Positions 14,163 through 22,794 of a stretch of DNA of 64,000 nucleotides are shown here, in pieces. Both the position numbers and the translations under genes were made by a program. This DNA comes from a bacterium (lineage in GTDB: Bacteria > Electryoneota > RPQS01): assembly GCA_013360195.1 (NCBI GenBank), contig JABWCQ010000006.1, positions 1-64,000 of the forward strand, in the 5' to 3' direction. The notes below the pieces were generated by a model. That model was not told where the DNA came from, made no database searches, and was given only the letters and a program-made list of their open reading frames with translations. Numbering within the stretch: the stretch's first letter is position 1; the number at the start of each line of letters is the position of its first letter.

Positions 14163-17147
14163 ATGATTAGGACGTGTTGCGTAAGCATTTTTTTGTTCGC
14201 AATCTCAGCATTTGGACAGTTGACATTAACGGCTGAGCCTTATTTTTTAAGCATCCCAAACGCTGACAGCCTCTCCACAGATTGGTTTCTGGAGATATCT
14301 GATTCACTGGACTTCGGATTTGCTCATCCGGTTGACGTGGATGTCATCAAGCTTTCTCCTGCGGATTACCGGGTTGTTTTCTTGGATGCTCATGAGGAGC
14401 TGTTTCGCGTGTTCAAGATTGATCAGGTGAATGGCCTCACAGGAAGCGACATTGTAGCATCTGGTATGCTTGAAGATACAACGTTTCATGATGCCACAGC
14501 GATGTGTCAAATCAGAGCAAGTGAGTATTTCAACCCCGAGACGGACAGAATTGCTGTTACGTTTTGGGCGGGCGACATCATGGGAATCTTCAAATTCAAC
14601 CAATGGACGAACAGCCTTGCCCTTGAGGATACAATCGGTATCCATGACGTGAAGCGCCCGATTGGGATTGTCCGGGCTTTTGACCAGTTTTTTGTCGTAA
14701 GTGAGGACTCGCAGGCCGTATACAGACTGGATGATGATGGGTTTATTCTGGGACGCTACGGGAGACAGGGTCTGTCCGCCAGCGGCTACAATTGGATCAG
14801 TGGAATCGAAGGATATTTGCAGAGTAGCAACGATCTGCATTTATATCTGTGCGACGGCATTTACAGGCGTGTTGACCATCTGCATGCACTTTCATCAGGA
14901 AATACCATCGCCAGAGTGTCACAGGATTGGGCAAGGTCAACCGACAGCTCCGACTACTTATTACATGAAGTCGCATTATTCCCCAGCGAAGGTCTTGTGG
15001 GAATGAATCGCTTTGAAAGTACGTTCTACTTCTGGGATGACACTGATGAACTATCGGCAGCCACACGCAGCGAGTTTACATGGCCAGATACTGCATCTCA
15101 GCCTGTTCATATCTGGCAACTTCTGGGAAGATTGGTCGTCGCTTATCTGCCTAACTCAACTGATTGGGTGCTTCGATCTTATGAGGTGAATAGTATCCCC
15201 TTTGACGATCCCATTTCCTACAACGACACGTTGTGGACTTCAGCTATGTCGCCGATTTATGTGACGGATTCAATTCGAATTGGCGCAGGGGAGAAACTGA
15301 CGATCAATGCTGGCGTAACCGTAAAGTTCGATTATCGAACTGCTATAGTTGTCGACAGCGGAGGAACCCTTGAGGTTAATGGTTCTTCATCGAATGAAGT
15401 GAGCCTTGAGAACATGAATGTTGGGGAAACGTGGCGTGGGATTACGGTCAAGAAGGGTTCCCTGTCGATGGACTGGGTGACCGTTACCGACTGTGACACT
15501 GTCTGTATTTATACAGACTCACCGGCAAATGTGCAAATCTCGAATTGTACACTTTCGGGTGCGAACATGGCGCTAAACACTCCAGTGCTGCGACTGTGGG
15601 GATCGCCGGGCGTGACCCAAACGGTAGAGAATACGGTCGTTGATGATGTACCAACAGGTGTCGGTCTGTATTTGTTGAACTCAAGTGTGAAGTTTCAGAA
15701 TGTTGACATTACAAACTGCAGCAGAATCAATTCCTATATTAACCACTCCAATGGCCAATTTCGGGAATGCACTTTTTCTGGTAGGTCATCAGTATACGGG
15801 GTGCTCTTCTCCACGTCCGGAACCGCGCCAACATTCGAGTGCTGCACTTTTGAAAACCTCGCACCGTTGTCAGGCAGCTATACATCAACGGTTGTGGCGC
15901 TGTCAGGAACAGCTCCTGTTTTTGGCTACGAGGGCAGCAGCTTAGCGTGCAATGAATTCAAGGATAGTAGTGTCACGCTCTTAAAGATGTATGGGGCAAG
16001 TGTGTTGCCGATCATCGACAATCCTGGTGGAAGCGGAGCTGGTGGTCATAATGACTGGTATCAATACAATTCTTCCGGCATATACATTTACTGGAACAGC
16101 CCGTACCCGAATCCCTTGGTGCCGTATCCAGCTAAAGAGCAGTATTGGAACTGGACGCCAGTAAGCATCAATGATTTTTATCCTAGTAACTTAAATAACT
16201 TTACTCTAGGGACGGGCGAGTCTTCACCTTGGGGTCCATGCGAAGGTTCGAGTGCAAGTCACGCGCCGCGAGGCAATGAGATTGCTCAACGCTTGGACGA
16301 CGAACCTAGCTTTTTCGACAGCCTGTTTCAGGTTGCCGTTGCATATGAAGCCAGCGAAGAGTATGAAAGCGCACAGAGTATTTATAGAACGATTGCAACA
16401 TCTTCCGACGACTACATGCTTGCATGGCAGGCTATGACACATTGTGTTTCAACTCAGGCGTTCTTAGATCCAGTAATTGGAGAAGCATGGATACCTGCGT
16501 TAATGGACAGCTTGATTGCCGTTGACAGTTCAGCCTATCCGACAAGAGTGTACGGGGAACGACTCTTAGCTTCATACCGAAGCGCGAGAGGTGAATACGA
16601 AATCGCGCTTGAAGCGCTGGCAGACCTTCTGGATTCTGACCTGACGGATGAGGACTCGCTTTTGGTCCTCATGGATGTGCTGGGCATACAAATGTCTGCA
16701 GGTCTGATCGACTACCAGGGTGTACTTGATGACAGAATGCTTAGCAGATTCCCACAATCCATAATTATAAACACGTCACTGGAAGCAATACGTGTCAATT
16801 TCGACCTTGTTGAGCAACTTGGCCGAATAAGTAGTGATGATGAACCTGAAATGTCATCTGCGGTTCCAAGGGAACTCAAGTTGTATCAAAACTATCCGAA
16901 CCCGTTTAACCCAAATACGTCGATAGAGTTTGATTTACCGGAACGAACGCAAGTCAATGTGGCAGTGTATAATACCTTAGGGCAAGTTGCAGCAGAGCTC
17001 CTTAATACAACAATGCGGCCGGGACACCATTCTGTGATTTGGAGCGGCAAGTCTAGTGGAGGAAAGGACGTTGCCACAGGGCTGTACATATACAGAATTC
17101 GTGCTGGATCTTTTGCCGACGCAAAGAAAATGATTCTGCTCCGGTAA
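14163..17147 (+). CDS. Large secreted beta-helix protein with type IX sorting domain, 994 aa
   Basis: Signal peptide (MIRTCCVSIFLFAISAFG). Residues ~20-370 form a beta-rich, propeller-like region; ~370-650 a right-handed beta-helix with short repeats ending in Cys/Asn turns (for example 'VKFQNVDITNCSRINSY'); ~700-860 is helical and TPR-like; the last ~90 residues are a Por-type sorting domain (LYQNYPNPFNP ... LGQVAAELL ... GLYIYRI ... KKMILLR). It should cross the outer membrane through a type IX secretion system encoded elsewhere and stay on the surface. I chose ATG 14163 over TTG 14157. It is closely related to the proteins at 35472-39365 and 41023-44661. A terminator follows. Confidence 0.9.
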   Translation: MIRTCCVSIFLFAISAFGQLTLTAEPYFLSIPNADSLSTDWFLEISDSLDFGFAHPVDVDVIKLSPADYRVVFLDAHEELFRVFKIDQVNGLTGSDIVASGMLEDTTFHDATAMCQIRASEYFNPETDRIAVTFWAGDIMGIFKFNQWTNSLALEDTIGIHDVKRPIGIVRAFDQFFVVSEDSQAVYRLDDDGFILGRYGRQGLSASGYNWISGIEGYLQSSNDLHLYLCDGIYRRVDHLHALSSGNTIARVSQDWARSTDSSDYLLHEVALFPSEGLVGMNRFESTFYFWDDTDELSAATRSEFTWPDTASQPVHIWQLLGRLVVAYLPNSTDWVLRSYEVNSIPFDDPISYNDTLWTSAMSPIYVTDSIRIGAGEKLTINAGVTVKFDYRTAIVVDSGGTLEVNGSSSNEVSLENMNVGETWRGITVKKGSLSMDWVTVTDCDTVCIYTDSPANVQISNCTLSGANMALNTPVLRLWGSPGVTQTVENTVVDDVPTGVGLYLLNSSVKFQNVDITNCSRINSYINHSNGQFRECTFSGRSSVYGVLFSTSGTAPTFECCTFENLAPLSGSYTSTVVALSGTAPVFGYEGSSLACNEFKDSSVTLLKMYGASVLPIIDNPGGSGAGGHNDWYQYNSSGIYIYWNSPYPNPLVPYPAKEQYWNWTPVSINDFYPSNLNNFTLGTGESSPWGPCEGSSASHAPRGNEIAQRLDDEPSFFDSLFQVAVAYEASEEYESAQSIYRTIATSSDDYMLAWQAMTHCVSTQAFLDPVIGEAWIPALMDSLIAVDSSAYPTRVYGERLLASYRSARGEYEIALEALADLLDSDLTDEDSLLVLMDVLGIQMSAGLIDYQGVLDDRMLSRFPQSIIINTSLEAIRVNFDLVEQLGRISSDDEPEMSSAVPRELKLYQNYPNPFNPNTSIEFDLPERTQVNVAVYNTLGQVAAELLNTTMRPGHHSVIWSGKSSGGKDVATGLYIYRIRAGSFADAKKMILLR

Positions 17148-17175
17148 CACACCAGCACAGTATTGAAATATCAGA

Positions 17176-17204
17176 AGAGCTTCACAATCGTGGGGCTCTT
17201 TTTT
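17176..17204 (+). terminator. Terminator after the 994-aa protein gene
   Basis: AGAGC-TTCAC, loop AATC, GTGGG-GCTCT, then TTTTTT; 28 bases after the stop. Confidence 0.8.
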
Positions 17205-17248
17205 ATGGCATAAGAACTTGTCCAAGGACAAACACCGAAAGGAATTGT

Positions 17249-17326
17249 ATGACAAATATACTATGTGAGTTGATTCGGAGCATTGCCACGGGTGTCAACG
17301 CCGTGTGTAAGGTGATTCGAAAATAA
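17249..17326 (+). CDS. Possible 25-aa cationic peptide
   Basis: An ATG preceded by AAAGGAATTGT encodes MTNILCELIRSIATGVNA followed by VCKVIRK. It sits alone between two terminators (17176-17204 and 17364-17396), so it would be an independent small transcript. The helix would be amphipathic with a positive end. There is no homology evidence; it may be chance. Confidence 0.25.
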   Translation: MTNILCELIRSIATGVNAVCKVIRK

Positions 17327-17363
17327 ATAGCTTCAACATGACAAACTGGAGCTTTCAAGAGTG

Positions 17364-17396
17364 AAAGAGGTCCATATTGTGGGCCTCTTTTCTTTT
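17364..17396 (+). terminator. Second plus-strand terminator
   Basis: AAAGAGGTCC pairs with GGGCCTCTTT and is followed by TCTTTT. It would end a short transcript covering 17207-17363. Confidence 0.7.
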
Positions 17397-17534
17397 ACTT
17401 GAAAATCGAGATCTTTGGACTAACAATGGTGCTTCAGACCAGCATCTTTGCGGTGATCCAGCATCACTGGGGCTTATTTTAGTATAACAATTGATGCTCG
17501 ATTGAATTACTAAGGGGAGTACCAAGGTACCGTC

Positions 17535-17586
17535 AAAAAATCAACAAAAAAAATTCCAAACTCGGTTTCGAGACCAGGTTTGGAAT
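17535..17586 (-). terminator. Orphan minus-strand terminator
   Basis: ATTCCAAAC (17553-17561) pairs with GTTTGGAAT (17578-17586), with an inner CTCG-GTTT-CGAG hairpin. Read on the minus strand it runs into a long T tract. No minus-strand gene lies upstream of it. Confidence 0.5.
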
Positions 17587-17672
17587 GATTCTTAGGGTAT
17601 TAGCCGGGAAGAAGATAACGACGGGGTTTATGTAGAAGCCCTGGCTTTCGGGAAAGCATGCTTTGAGAACCC

Positions 17673-17701
17673 TTGACTCATGCGAAATTGCTCCGTATAT
17701 T
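17673..17701 (+). promoter_or_regulatory. Sigma70-like promoter of the imuB cassette
   Basis: TTGACT (17673-17678), 17-base spacer, TATATT (17696-17701), 33 bases before the imuB ATG. Same hexamers and spacing as the promoter at 5734-5762. Confidence 0.75.
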
Positions 17702-17716
17702 CATTGAACAAATGAA
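17700..17716. promoter_or_regulatory. Candidate SOS-type operator
   Basis: TTCATT-GAACA-AATGAA, a perfect 6-bp inverted repeat that overlaps the -10 box of the cassette promoter. imuB-dnaE2 cassettes are normally LexA-repressed, so a LexA-like repressor site is expected here. The repressor itself is not in the window. Confidence 0.45.
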
Positions 17717-17733
17717 TAAATGATAAGATTTCT

Positions 17734-18882
17734 ATGATTGTTTTTATTGTGCTTCCGAGGTTCTTCCTCCATGGTATGCCTCAAGACCATACGCAGGTTA
17801 TTGCTAGGAACCGGCTTGTCCTTGAAGCATCAGATGAAGCGATCCGGCACGGAGTTTGAGTCGGTGACGCGATCAGACTGGCACGAAGACGATGTCCGGG
17901 TCTCGAAGTTCGGGAGTTTCGACCCGAAGACTATTCAGATCGATTTGAGCAAGTCTGGTCCTCGGTCGCCGGATTCACGCCTATGGTTCAGACCACGGAT
18001 CTTCATAAAGGCTACTTGGACATTACGAAAGACTACAAGCGGTTTGGCAATGCTGATTCGATGGTTCGAAGTCTAAATGAAGAGCTGACGAAGACAACGG
18101 GCCTGAATATCAAATGGGGCGGTGGTGCGGACAAGTGGATGGCTTGGCTTGCTCGCGGGCACAATCAATTTATCACTCCTGCGATGGAATCTCTTGTCCT
18201 GTCTAAGCTATCTATCGAAGCCATGGCACTGCCGGAACGCGTTACGGATCGTCTCCACCATTTCGACATTCATTCTGTCGCGCAAGTCATGGAATTACCA
18301 TCAAGGTTTCTAGAATCGCATCTCGGATTCGACCGAAACTTTGTGCTGAAGTGCCTAACAAGGCACAAGGAACCCGTTCGTCCCAACTTTCCGCCCCGCA
18401 AGATTGAAGCTTGCGTGGATATCACAGAATCTGATGAACAAGCCTATCAACGGGCTATAACGGAAGTTGCAAACGATATTGCTGTGCAACTGATGAAATC
18501 CAACATGCAGACTTCATGCTTGCGAATAATCTACAAAACAAAGCTGCTGAAACACGAAGTTGACCATAAGCTTTCGCAAGGGGTATTTACTGAAGGACGG
18601 CTTACGAAGATTCTGATTGATTTGCTGCCAGATGAAATGCAGCATAGCCTAAAGAGCATTGGCGTTGAAGCGCGAGGTTTACTTCCCCGTCAAGTAACAC
18701 AAGACTTGCTTTGGGAAAAGTCCCTTACCAACAACGCTGCCGAACAACTTGAACGCGCACAGAACAAACTCCGCTCTCGATATGGAAGTGAATTATTGGT
18801 TTCCGGAAGCACGGCGTATGCACGTCAGCAGCCGCGCTTTGCACAGTTAGTCTATCAGTCACGCGGTCTAACCCTTCCTTAA
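17734..18882 (+). pseudogene. imuB: ImuB-like Y-family polymerase homologue with an in-frame TGA
   Basis: Read from ATG 17734 the frame gives MIVFIVLPRFFLHG, typical of ImuB/Y-family N-termini, then 'LEASDEAIRHGV', TGA (17857-17859, codon 42), then 'VGDAIRLARRRCPG', 'FRPEDY' and 'GFTPMVQTTDLHKGYLD', and continues to 18882. Relatives normally have Arg in 'GVRVG', so CGA to TGA is the simplest cause. ImuB is a catalytically defective polymerase that bridges DnaE2 to the sliding clamp. An internal start (for example ATG 17983) would lack the N-terminus. The downstream genes overlap or nearly overlap, as in intact cassettes. Suppression of the stop is possible but unproven. Confidence 0.8.
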
Positions 18883-18883
18883 C

Positions 18884-19105
18884 ATGGAGCCCGTTAATGT
18901 CACATGCACTTCAGGTGCACCCAATTCTCTGCTGTGGCGTGGACAGTCGCAGCTAATTGTCTGCGTTTTGGATCATTGGTGGGAAGCCGGACGCTGGTGG
19001 GAAACAGAAGCCGCAAGGGAGTTCTTTCTTGTATTGACGAATCAACGGCGAATGTTATTGTGCCGCAATCCAAACTCTGGTGATTGGCTTGCCAAATCTG
19101 CATGA
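18884..19105 (+). CDS. DUF6504-like small protein of the mutasome cassette, 73 aa
   Basis: A short protein with the pattern seen between imuB and dnaE2 in other bacteria: 'MEPVNVTC', 'FxWRGQ'-type strand (LLWRGQSQLIVCVLDHW), paired Trp (WEAGRWWETEAAREFF). It starts one base after the imuB stop and ends in an ATGA overlap with dnaE2, so all three genes are translationally coupled. Its role is unknown; it is presumed to act with ImuB. Confidence 0.75.
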   Translation: MEPVNVTCTSGAPNSLLWRGQSQLIVCVLDHWWEAGRWWETEAAREFFLVLTNQRRMLLCRNPNSGDWLAKSA

Positions 19106-22100
19106 GACCACCTGTTCCACTTATGGTTCGCAGCGAGTACAGTTTTCTGAACGGCGCGTCGCGATTAGAAGAGCTTGTCAAGGTCGCGGCACAGCTCGGG
19201 TATGACACACTTGCGCTGACCGATGTAGATCACTTGTGTGGAGTCCCGGAGTTTCTAGGCCTATGCAAACGACATGGAGTTCGACCAATACTCGGGGTGG
19301 AACTTACACTTAGTACCGGCAGAATAATCGCCCTTGCCAAATCGTGCAAGGGTTTTGCTTCTCTCTGTAGGCTACTTACGGAATCGCATACAGAGAATGA
19401 GCGACGTCAGCCCATGCTTCGTGAAGAACAACTTCTTGATCATGCAGAAGACCTGATTCTGATTGCAGGTGGCAATGATGCACCCTTTGCCTCATGGGTG
19501 TTTCAGCGGCGCATGGATAAGGCGGAAGCCTGGCTTCGTCGTATGCAAAAAAGACAGGGCGCAGATTTCTTTGTACGTGTGGAGCGAACATTCCAGCCGA
19601 TGCAGCAGGAATTCAACGCAAGGCTGGTTAGTATTTGTTCAGACTTGCAGATACCCATCGTAGCCTGCAATCCTGTTCACTTTGCCCATCCTGATCAATA
19701 TCGCATCTTTGATCTGCTGTCCTGCATTCGCAATTTAATCAAACTGGACGACCCACATCCGGAGCGACCTATCAACGGATTTGGCTATTTACACAGCCCA
19801 GCTGCATTCACTAAGCTCTTTGAAGATATGCCGCAGGCCTTGGAAATGACACATAACGTCGCAGATCGTTGCGAAGACTATTCACTGAACGACGAGATGT
19901 ATCGTCCCAGGTTTGGCTGTGAATCTGACGATTCTTCAATCCGTGAATTTTACAAGTTGACAGAAGCTGGTGCCCGAAGAAAGTACGGGGGAATAGGAAG
20001 CGAACTCGACAAGCGCATCAAATACGAACTTAGGGTCATCACGGACTTGGGGTTCGCAGGGTATTTTCTGATTGTCCATGACCTCTTGAACTTCGCGAGG
20101 TCAAAGGGCATCAGATACGCCGGGCGAGGAAGCTCGGCAGACTCTGTCGTCGCATATTGTCTCGACATCACAAAAGTGGATGCCTTCAAGCGCAATCTAC
20201 GTTTCGAGCGGTTTATCAACCCTGAACGAAAAGAATCGCTGCCGGACATTGATATTGATTTCGACCGTCGGTATCGCGAGGAAATCGTTCAATACGTAAT
20301 TGGCAAGTACGGGCAAGACCACGTCGCTGGTGTAGCATCCTTCAATCGATACAGGGCACGGGGTGCAATCCGGGATGTTGCAAAGGCGCTTGGATTTGAA
20401 ACTGAAGACATAGACAAGTTAGCAAGGTATTCCCATTGGGCACTTTCTGCTAAACGAATTGCGTCAACGCTCGACAGTAGACCCGAAATTCGATCTTTGC
20501 AGGTAGACAAGAAGAAGTTCGAGCTTCTATTCGAACTCTGCGCCGGTTTGGATGATATGCCCAGACACATCTCGGCGCATCCCTGCGGCGTAATGATCAC
20601 AGGCGCGTCGGTTCAGGGAATAACACCACTACTGCGAGCCGCAAACGGTATGTTGATATCACATTATGACAAGGACGGTGTGGAAGACTTGGGGCTGGTT
20701 AAATTCGACTTACTTTCACTTCCTACGCTGGGCGTAGTAGAAGACACGGCAGTAATGGTTCGAGAGCACTCCCCGAAGTTTGAGTACGACAAGATTCCGT
20801 TGGACGACGAAAAAACCTTCGAGCTACTTCGTTCTGGTGAAACGACAGGAGGATTTCAAAATGAAAGTCCTGCACAACAATCTCTCGCACCAAGGCTTCA
20901 GGCCCGAACAATCGAAGATGTCATTGCAGCTGTCGCACTGATTCGCCCTGGACCACTGAAGGGCGAAATGGTTGAACCGTTTGTCAGACGGCGAAATGGG
21001 ACGGAAGCGGTCGTATCAATCCATCCGGTCATTGACAAGATTCTTGAACATACTTACGGAGTTGTACTATACCAAGAGCAGGTTATTAGCATTGCAGTAG
21101 AATTAGCTGGATTTACACCCGGACAGGCAGACGTATTACGCAGGACTATTTCACACAACCGATCGTATGAGAAGATGGCCGAGCTAGGCGAACAGTTCGT
21201 AAAGCAGGCCATCGAGCGTGGCGTTGAACCAGAGCTTGCCGAAAAGGTTTTTACGTGGATTCAGGGGTACGCGGGATATGGATTCTGTGAAGCACACGCT
21301 GCTTCCTTTGGAGACACCAGCTACAAAACAGCCTATCTACTTCAACATCATCCAGAAGAATTCTATGCTTCGCTACTGAATCATCAACCAATGGGATTTT
21401 TCCCTGCCGCCACACTGATAAATGAAGCCAGAAGACGTGGAATTGCTGTTTTGGGACCGGACTGTAACAGTAGTCGTGCTACGACTTCAGTCCAGAATGA
21501 AGCAATTCGAATCGGATTGCTGCAGGTTTCAGGGATGAATGAGGCGGAAGCGAACAAGATTATTGGTGCAGCTCCGTATGCATCGTGGGGCGACTTTGTC
21601 CGTCGCGTTCGACTGAGTCGTGACCTACTGGAGAATCTTGTTTTGGCAGGTGCGTTTGACTCGCTACACAAGAATCGCAAAGAACTTCTATTCAGTTTAG
21701 GATCAATCTTGCCTCCGGTTGAAACGGACAAGCTTGCATTAGCACTGGATCTTGAACCCGTGATTTCTCGAAGAACAGATTTCGATGCGTTCACACGGTC
21801 AATGCAGGAACATCGTGTTTTAGGGTTTTCTCCGGATCGACATTTTATCTCCTTCTGGCGGGACACTTTGACCGCAAAGGGAATTCAGACGTGCCGTGAG
21901 GTTAAAACTAATCAAGACTCGAAAGCCGTGCTTTCCGCAGCAGGAGTTGTGATCCGACCGCACACACCACCTACCAAGTCCGGCAAGCGAGTTATCTTCT
22001 TCTCCCTTGAAGATGAATCTGGTCTATTGAACGTCACCGTCTTCCCTGACGTACAGGAAAAGTTTGGGCATTTGATTCCAGGACAGTCCATGCTTGTAAT

Positions 22101-22191
22101 TACAGGCCGCAAGGACAAACGAGGAAGCGACGGGCTTACGGCATTTCATTTGGCGAAGTTACCGGAGACAACTTTCAAACACAAAAAATAA
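19102..22191 (+). CDS. dnaE2: Error-prone DNA polymerase III alpha subunit DnaE2 (ImuC)
   Basis: A 1029-aa C-family polymerase for translesion synthesis. I chose ATG 19102 because it overlaps the previous stop in ATGA; an upstream TTG is less likely. It has a PHP domain (residues ~5-200; RSEYSFLNGAS, LTDVDHLCGV), a polymerase palm with the catalytic Asp pair in 'PDIDIDFD' (~residue 381) and 'KFDLL', fingers, helix-hairpin-helix 'FTPGQADVLRR', and a C-terminal OB fold (VIFFSLEDESGLLNVTVFPD). The length is that of DnaE2. No residue loss was noticed. It is unusual as cargo of a mobile island; it would raise mutagenesis after damage if ImuB were functional. Confidence 0.93.
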   Translation: MRPPVPLMVRSEYSFLNGASRLEELVKVAAQLGYDTLALTDVDHLCGVPEFLGLCKRHGVRPILGVELTLSTGRIIALAKSCKGFASLCRLLTESHTENERRQPMLREEQLLDHAEDLILIAGGNDAPFASWVFQRRMDKAEAWLRRMQKRQGADFFVRVERTFQPMQQEFNARLVSICSDLQIPIVACNPVHFAHPDQYRIFDLLSCIRNLIKLDDPHPERPINGFGYLHSPAAFTKLFEDMPQALEMTHNVADRCEDYSLNDEMYRPRFGCESDDSSIREFYKLTEAGARRKYGGIGSELDKRIKYELRVITDLGFAGYFLIVHDLLNFARSKGIRYAGRGSSADSVVAYCLDITKVDAFKRNLRFERFINPERKESLPDIDIDFDRRYREEIVQYVIGKYGQDHVAGVASFNRYRARGAIRDVAKALGFETEDIDKLARYSHWALSAKRIASTLDSRPEIRSLQVDKKKFELLFELCAGLDDMPRHISAHPCGVMITGASVQGITPLLRAANGMLISHYDKDGVEDLGLVKFDLLSLPTLGVVEDTAVMVREHSPKFEYDKIPLDDEKTFELLRSGETTGGFQNESPAQQSLAPRLQARTIEDVIAAVALIRPGPLKGEMVEPFVRRRNGTEAVVSIHPVIDKILEHTYGVVLYQEQVISIAVELAGFTPGQADVLRRTISHNRSYEKMAELGEQFVKQAIERGVEPELAEKVFTWIQGYAGYGFCEAHAASFGDTSYKTAYLLQHHPEEFYASLLNHQPMGFFPAATLINEARRRGIAVLGPDCNSSRATTSVQNEAIRIGLLQVSGMNEAEANKIIGAAPYASWGDFVRRVRLSRDLLENLVLAGAFDSLHKNRKELLFSLGSILPPVETDKLALALDLEPVISRRTDFDAFTRSMQEHRVLGFSPDRHFISFWRDTLTAKGIQTCREVKTNQDSKAVLSAAGVVIRPHTPPTKSGKRVIFFSLEDESGLLNVTVFPDVQEKFGHLIPGQSMLVITGRKDKRGSDGLTAFHLAKLPETTFKHKK

Positions 22192-22193
22192 AA

Positions 22194-22219
22194 GCCCCGA
22201 CATCCAAGTCGAGGCGTTT
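22194..22219 (+). terminator. Weak terminator after dnaE2
   Basis: GCC-C-CGAC, loop, GTCG-A-GGC with one mismatch, then GTTT, directly after the dnaE2 stop. Confidence 0.4.
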
Positions 22220-22321
22220 GCGTGGGAAGAAACCCGTTTAGGTCGGCATTCTTCTTGTAGTAAAACCATCGTGACATTTTCACTAACAATGACGCTGTGA
22301 AACAAGACATCGGAGGGGATC

Positions 22322-22528
22322 CTACTCCATCGGTGATCCTACGGGATTCTTAACATCACCCCAATGCGACCAATGATCCAACCACATTTGGGTGTACGCT
22401 GGTGCCTGCGGTGTTCGTTCATCGTGCCGTGGGTAGTCGACATCGGGTTTGATGGGTTCTGGTTTTCGTCTTCGAAATCCGAGGGCTTTCAGGCTTGTTG
22501 TTTGGGGGTTTTGGTTGGGTGTTTTCAT
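22322..22528 (-). CDS. Small hypothetical protein, 68 aa
   Basis: Starts with ATG at 22528. The product is Pro-, Arg- and His-rich with a Trp cluster (MWLDHWSHWGD), hydrophilic and without a signal peptide. Upstream is a modest ribosome site (AAGAAG). It lies downstream of the primase-helicase gene on the same strand, beyond the TGCAGG repeat cluster. Composition is protein-like, but there is no family recognition. Confidence 0.4.
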   Translation of the reverse strand: MKTPNQNPQTTSLKALGFRRRKPEPIKPDVDYPRHDERTPQAPAYTQMWLDHWSHWGDVKNPVGSPME

Positions 22529-22576
22529 TTTTTGGGGATCTTCTTCGAAAATAGAATTGTTTTGTTGTGATTTAAA

Positions 22577-22794
22577 CTGCAGGTGTGCAGGTGCGGGCAG
22601 GTGCTAATAAATGCACCCCCTTCATAGGAGGGGGGGGGTAGCCTCCCCCGTTCCTATATACATTACATTTTTCTTTTTCCCTTCCTGCATACCTGCAATC
22701 TACGCTTAAGATACAACATTTTATATACTTACGGTTGCAGGTTGCCCTGCAGGTGGGGTGCAGGAAGCACTATTCGTCACCTGCATCCGAATCA
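22577..22794. repeat. Cluster of TGCAGG/CCTGCA repeats, candidate replication origin
   Basis: About nine copies of an ACCTGCA/TGCAGGT motif in ~220 bases: near 22578, 22586 and 22597 (the last GGCAGG), inverted at 22684 and 22692, then 22736, 22747 (palindromic CCTGCAGG), 22758 and, in the end of the primase gene, 22789. Between the two groups is an AT-rich stretch and a hairpin with a G9 run (22630-22638). Repeats beside an AT-rich tract next to a primase-helicase gene are typical of plasmid origins. Function is inferred. Confidence 0.5.

Larger units (their letters stand above)
17327..17672. other. Gene-free stretch with two terminator-like hairpins
   Basis: It holds the plus-strand terminator at 17364-17396 and the minus-oriented hairpin at 17535-17586. 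No convincing open frame. Confidence 0.5.

Noticed and set aside
17857-17859. TGA in imuB as selenocysteine or a recoded sense codon
   Set aside because: No SECIS-like structure was evident, the expected residue is Arg, and TGA is used as a normal stop by many genes here.
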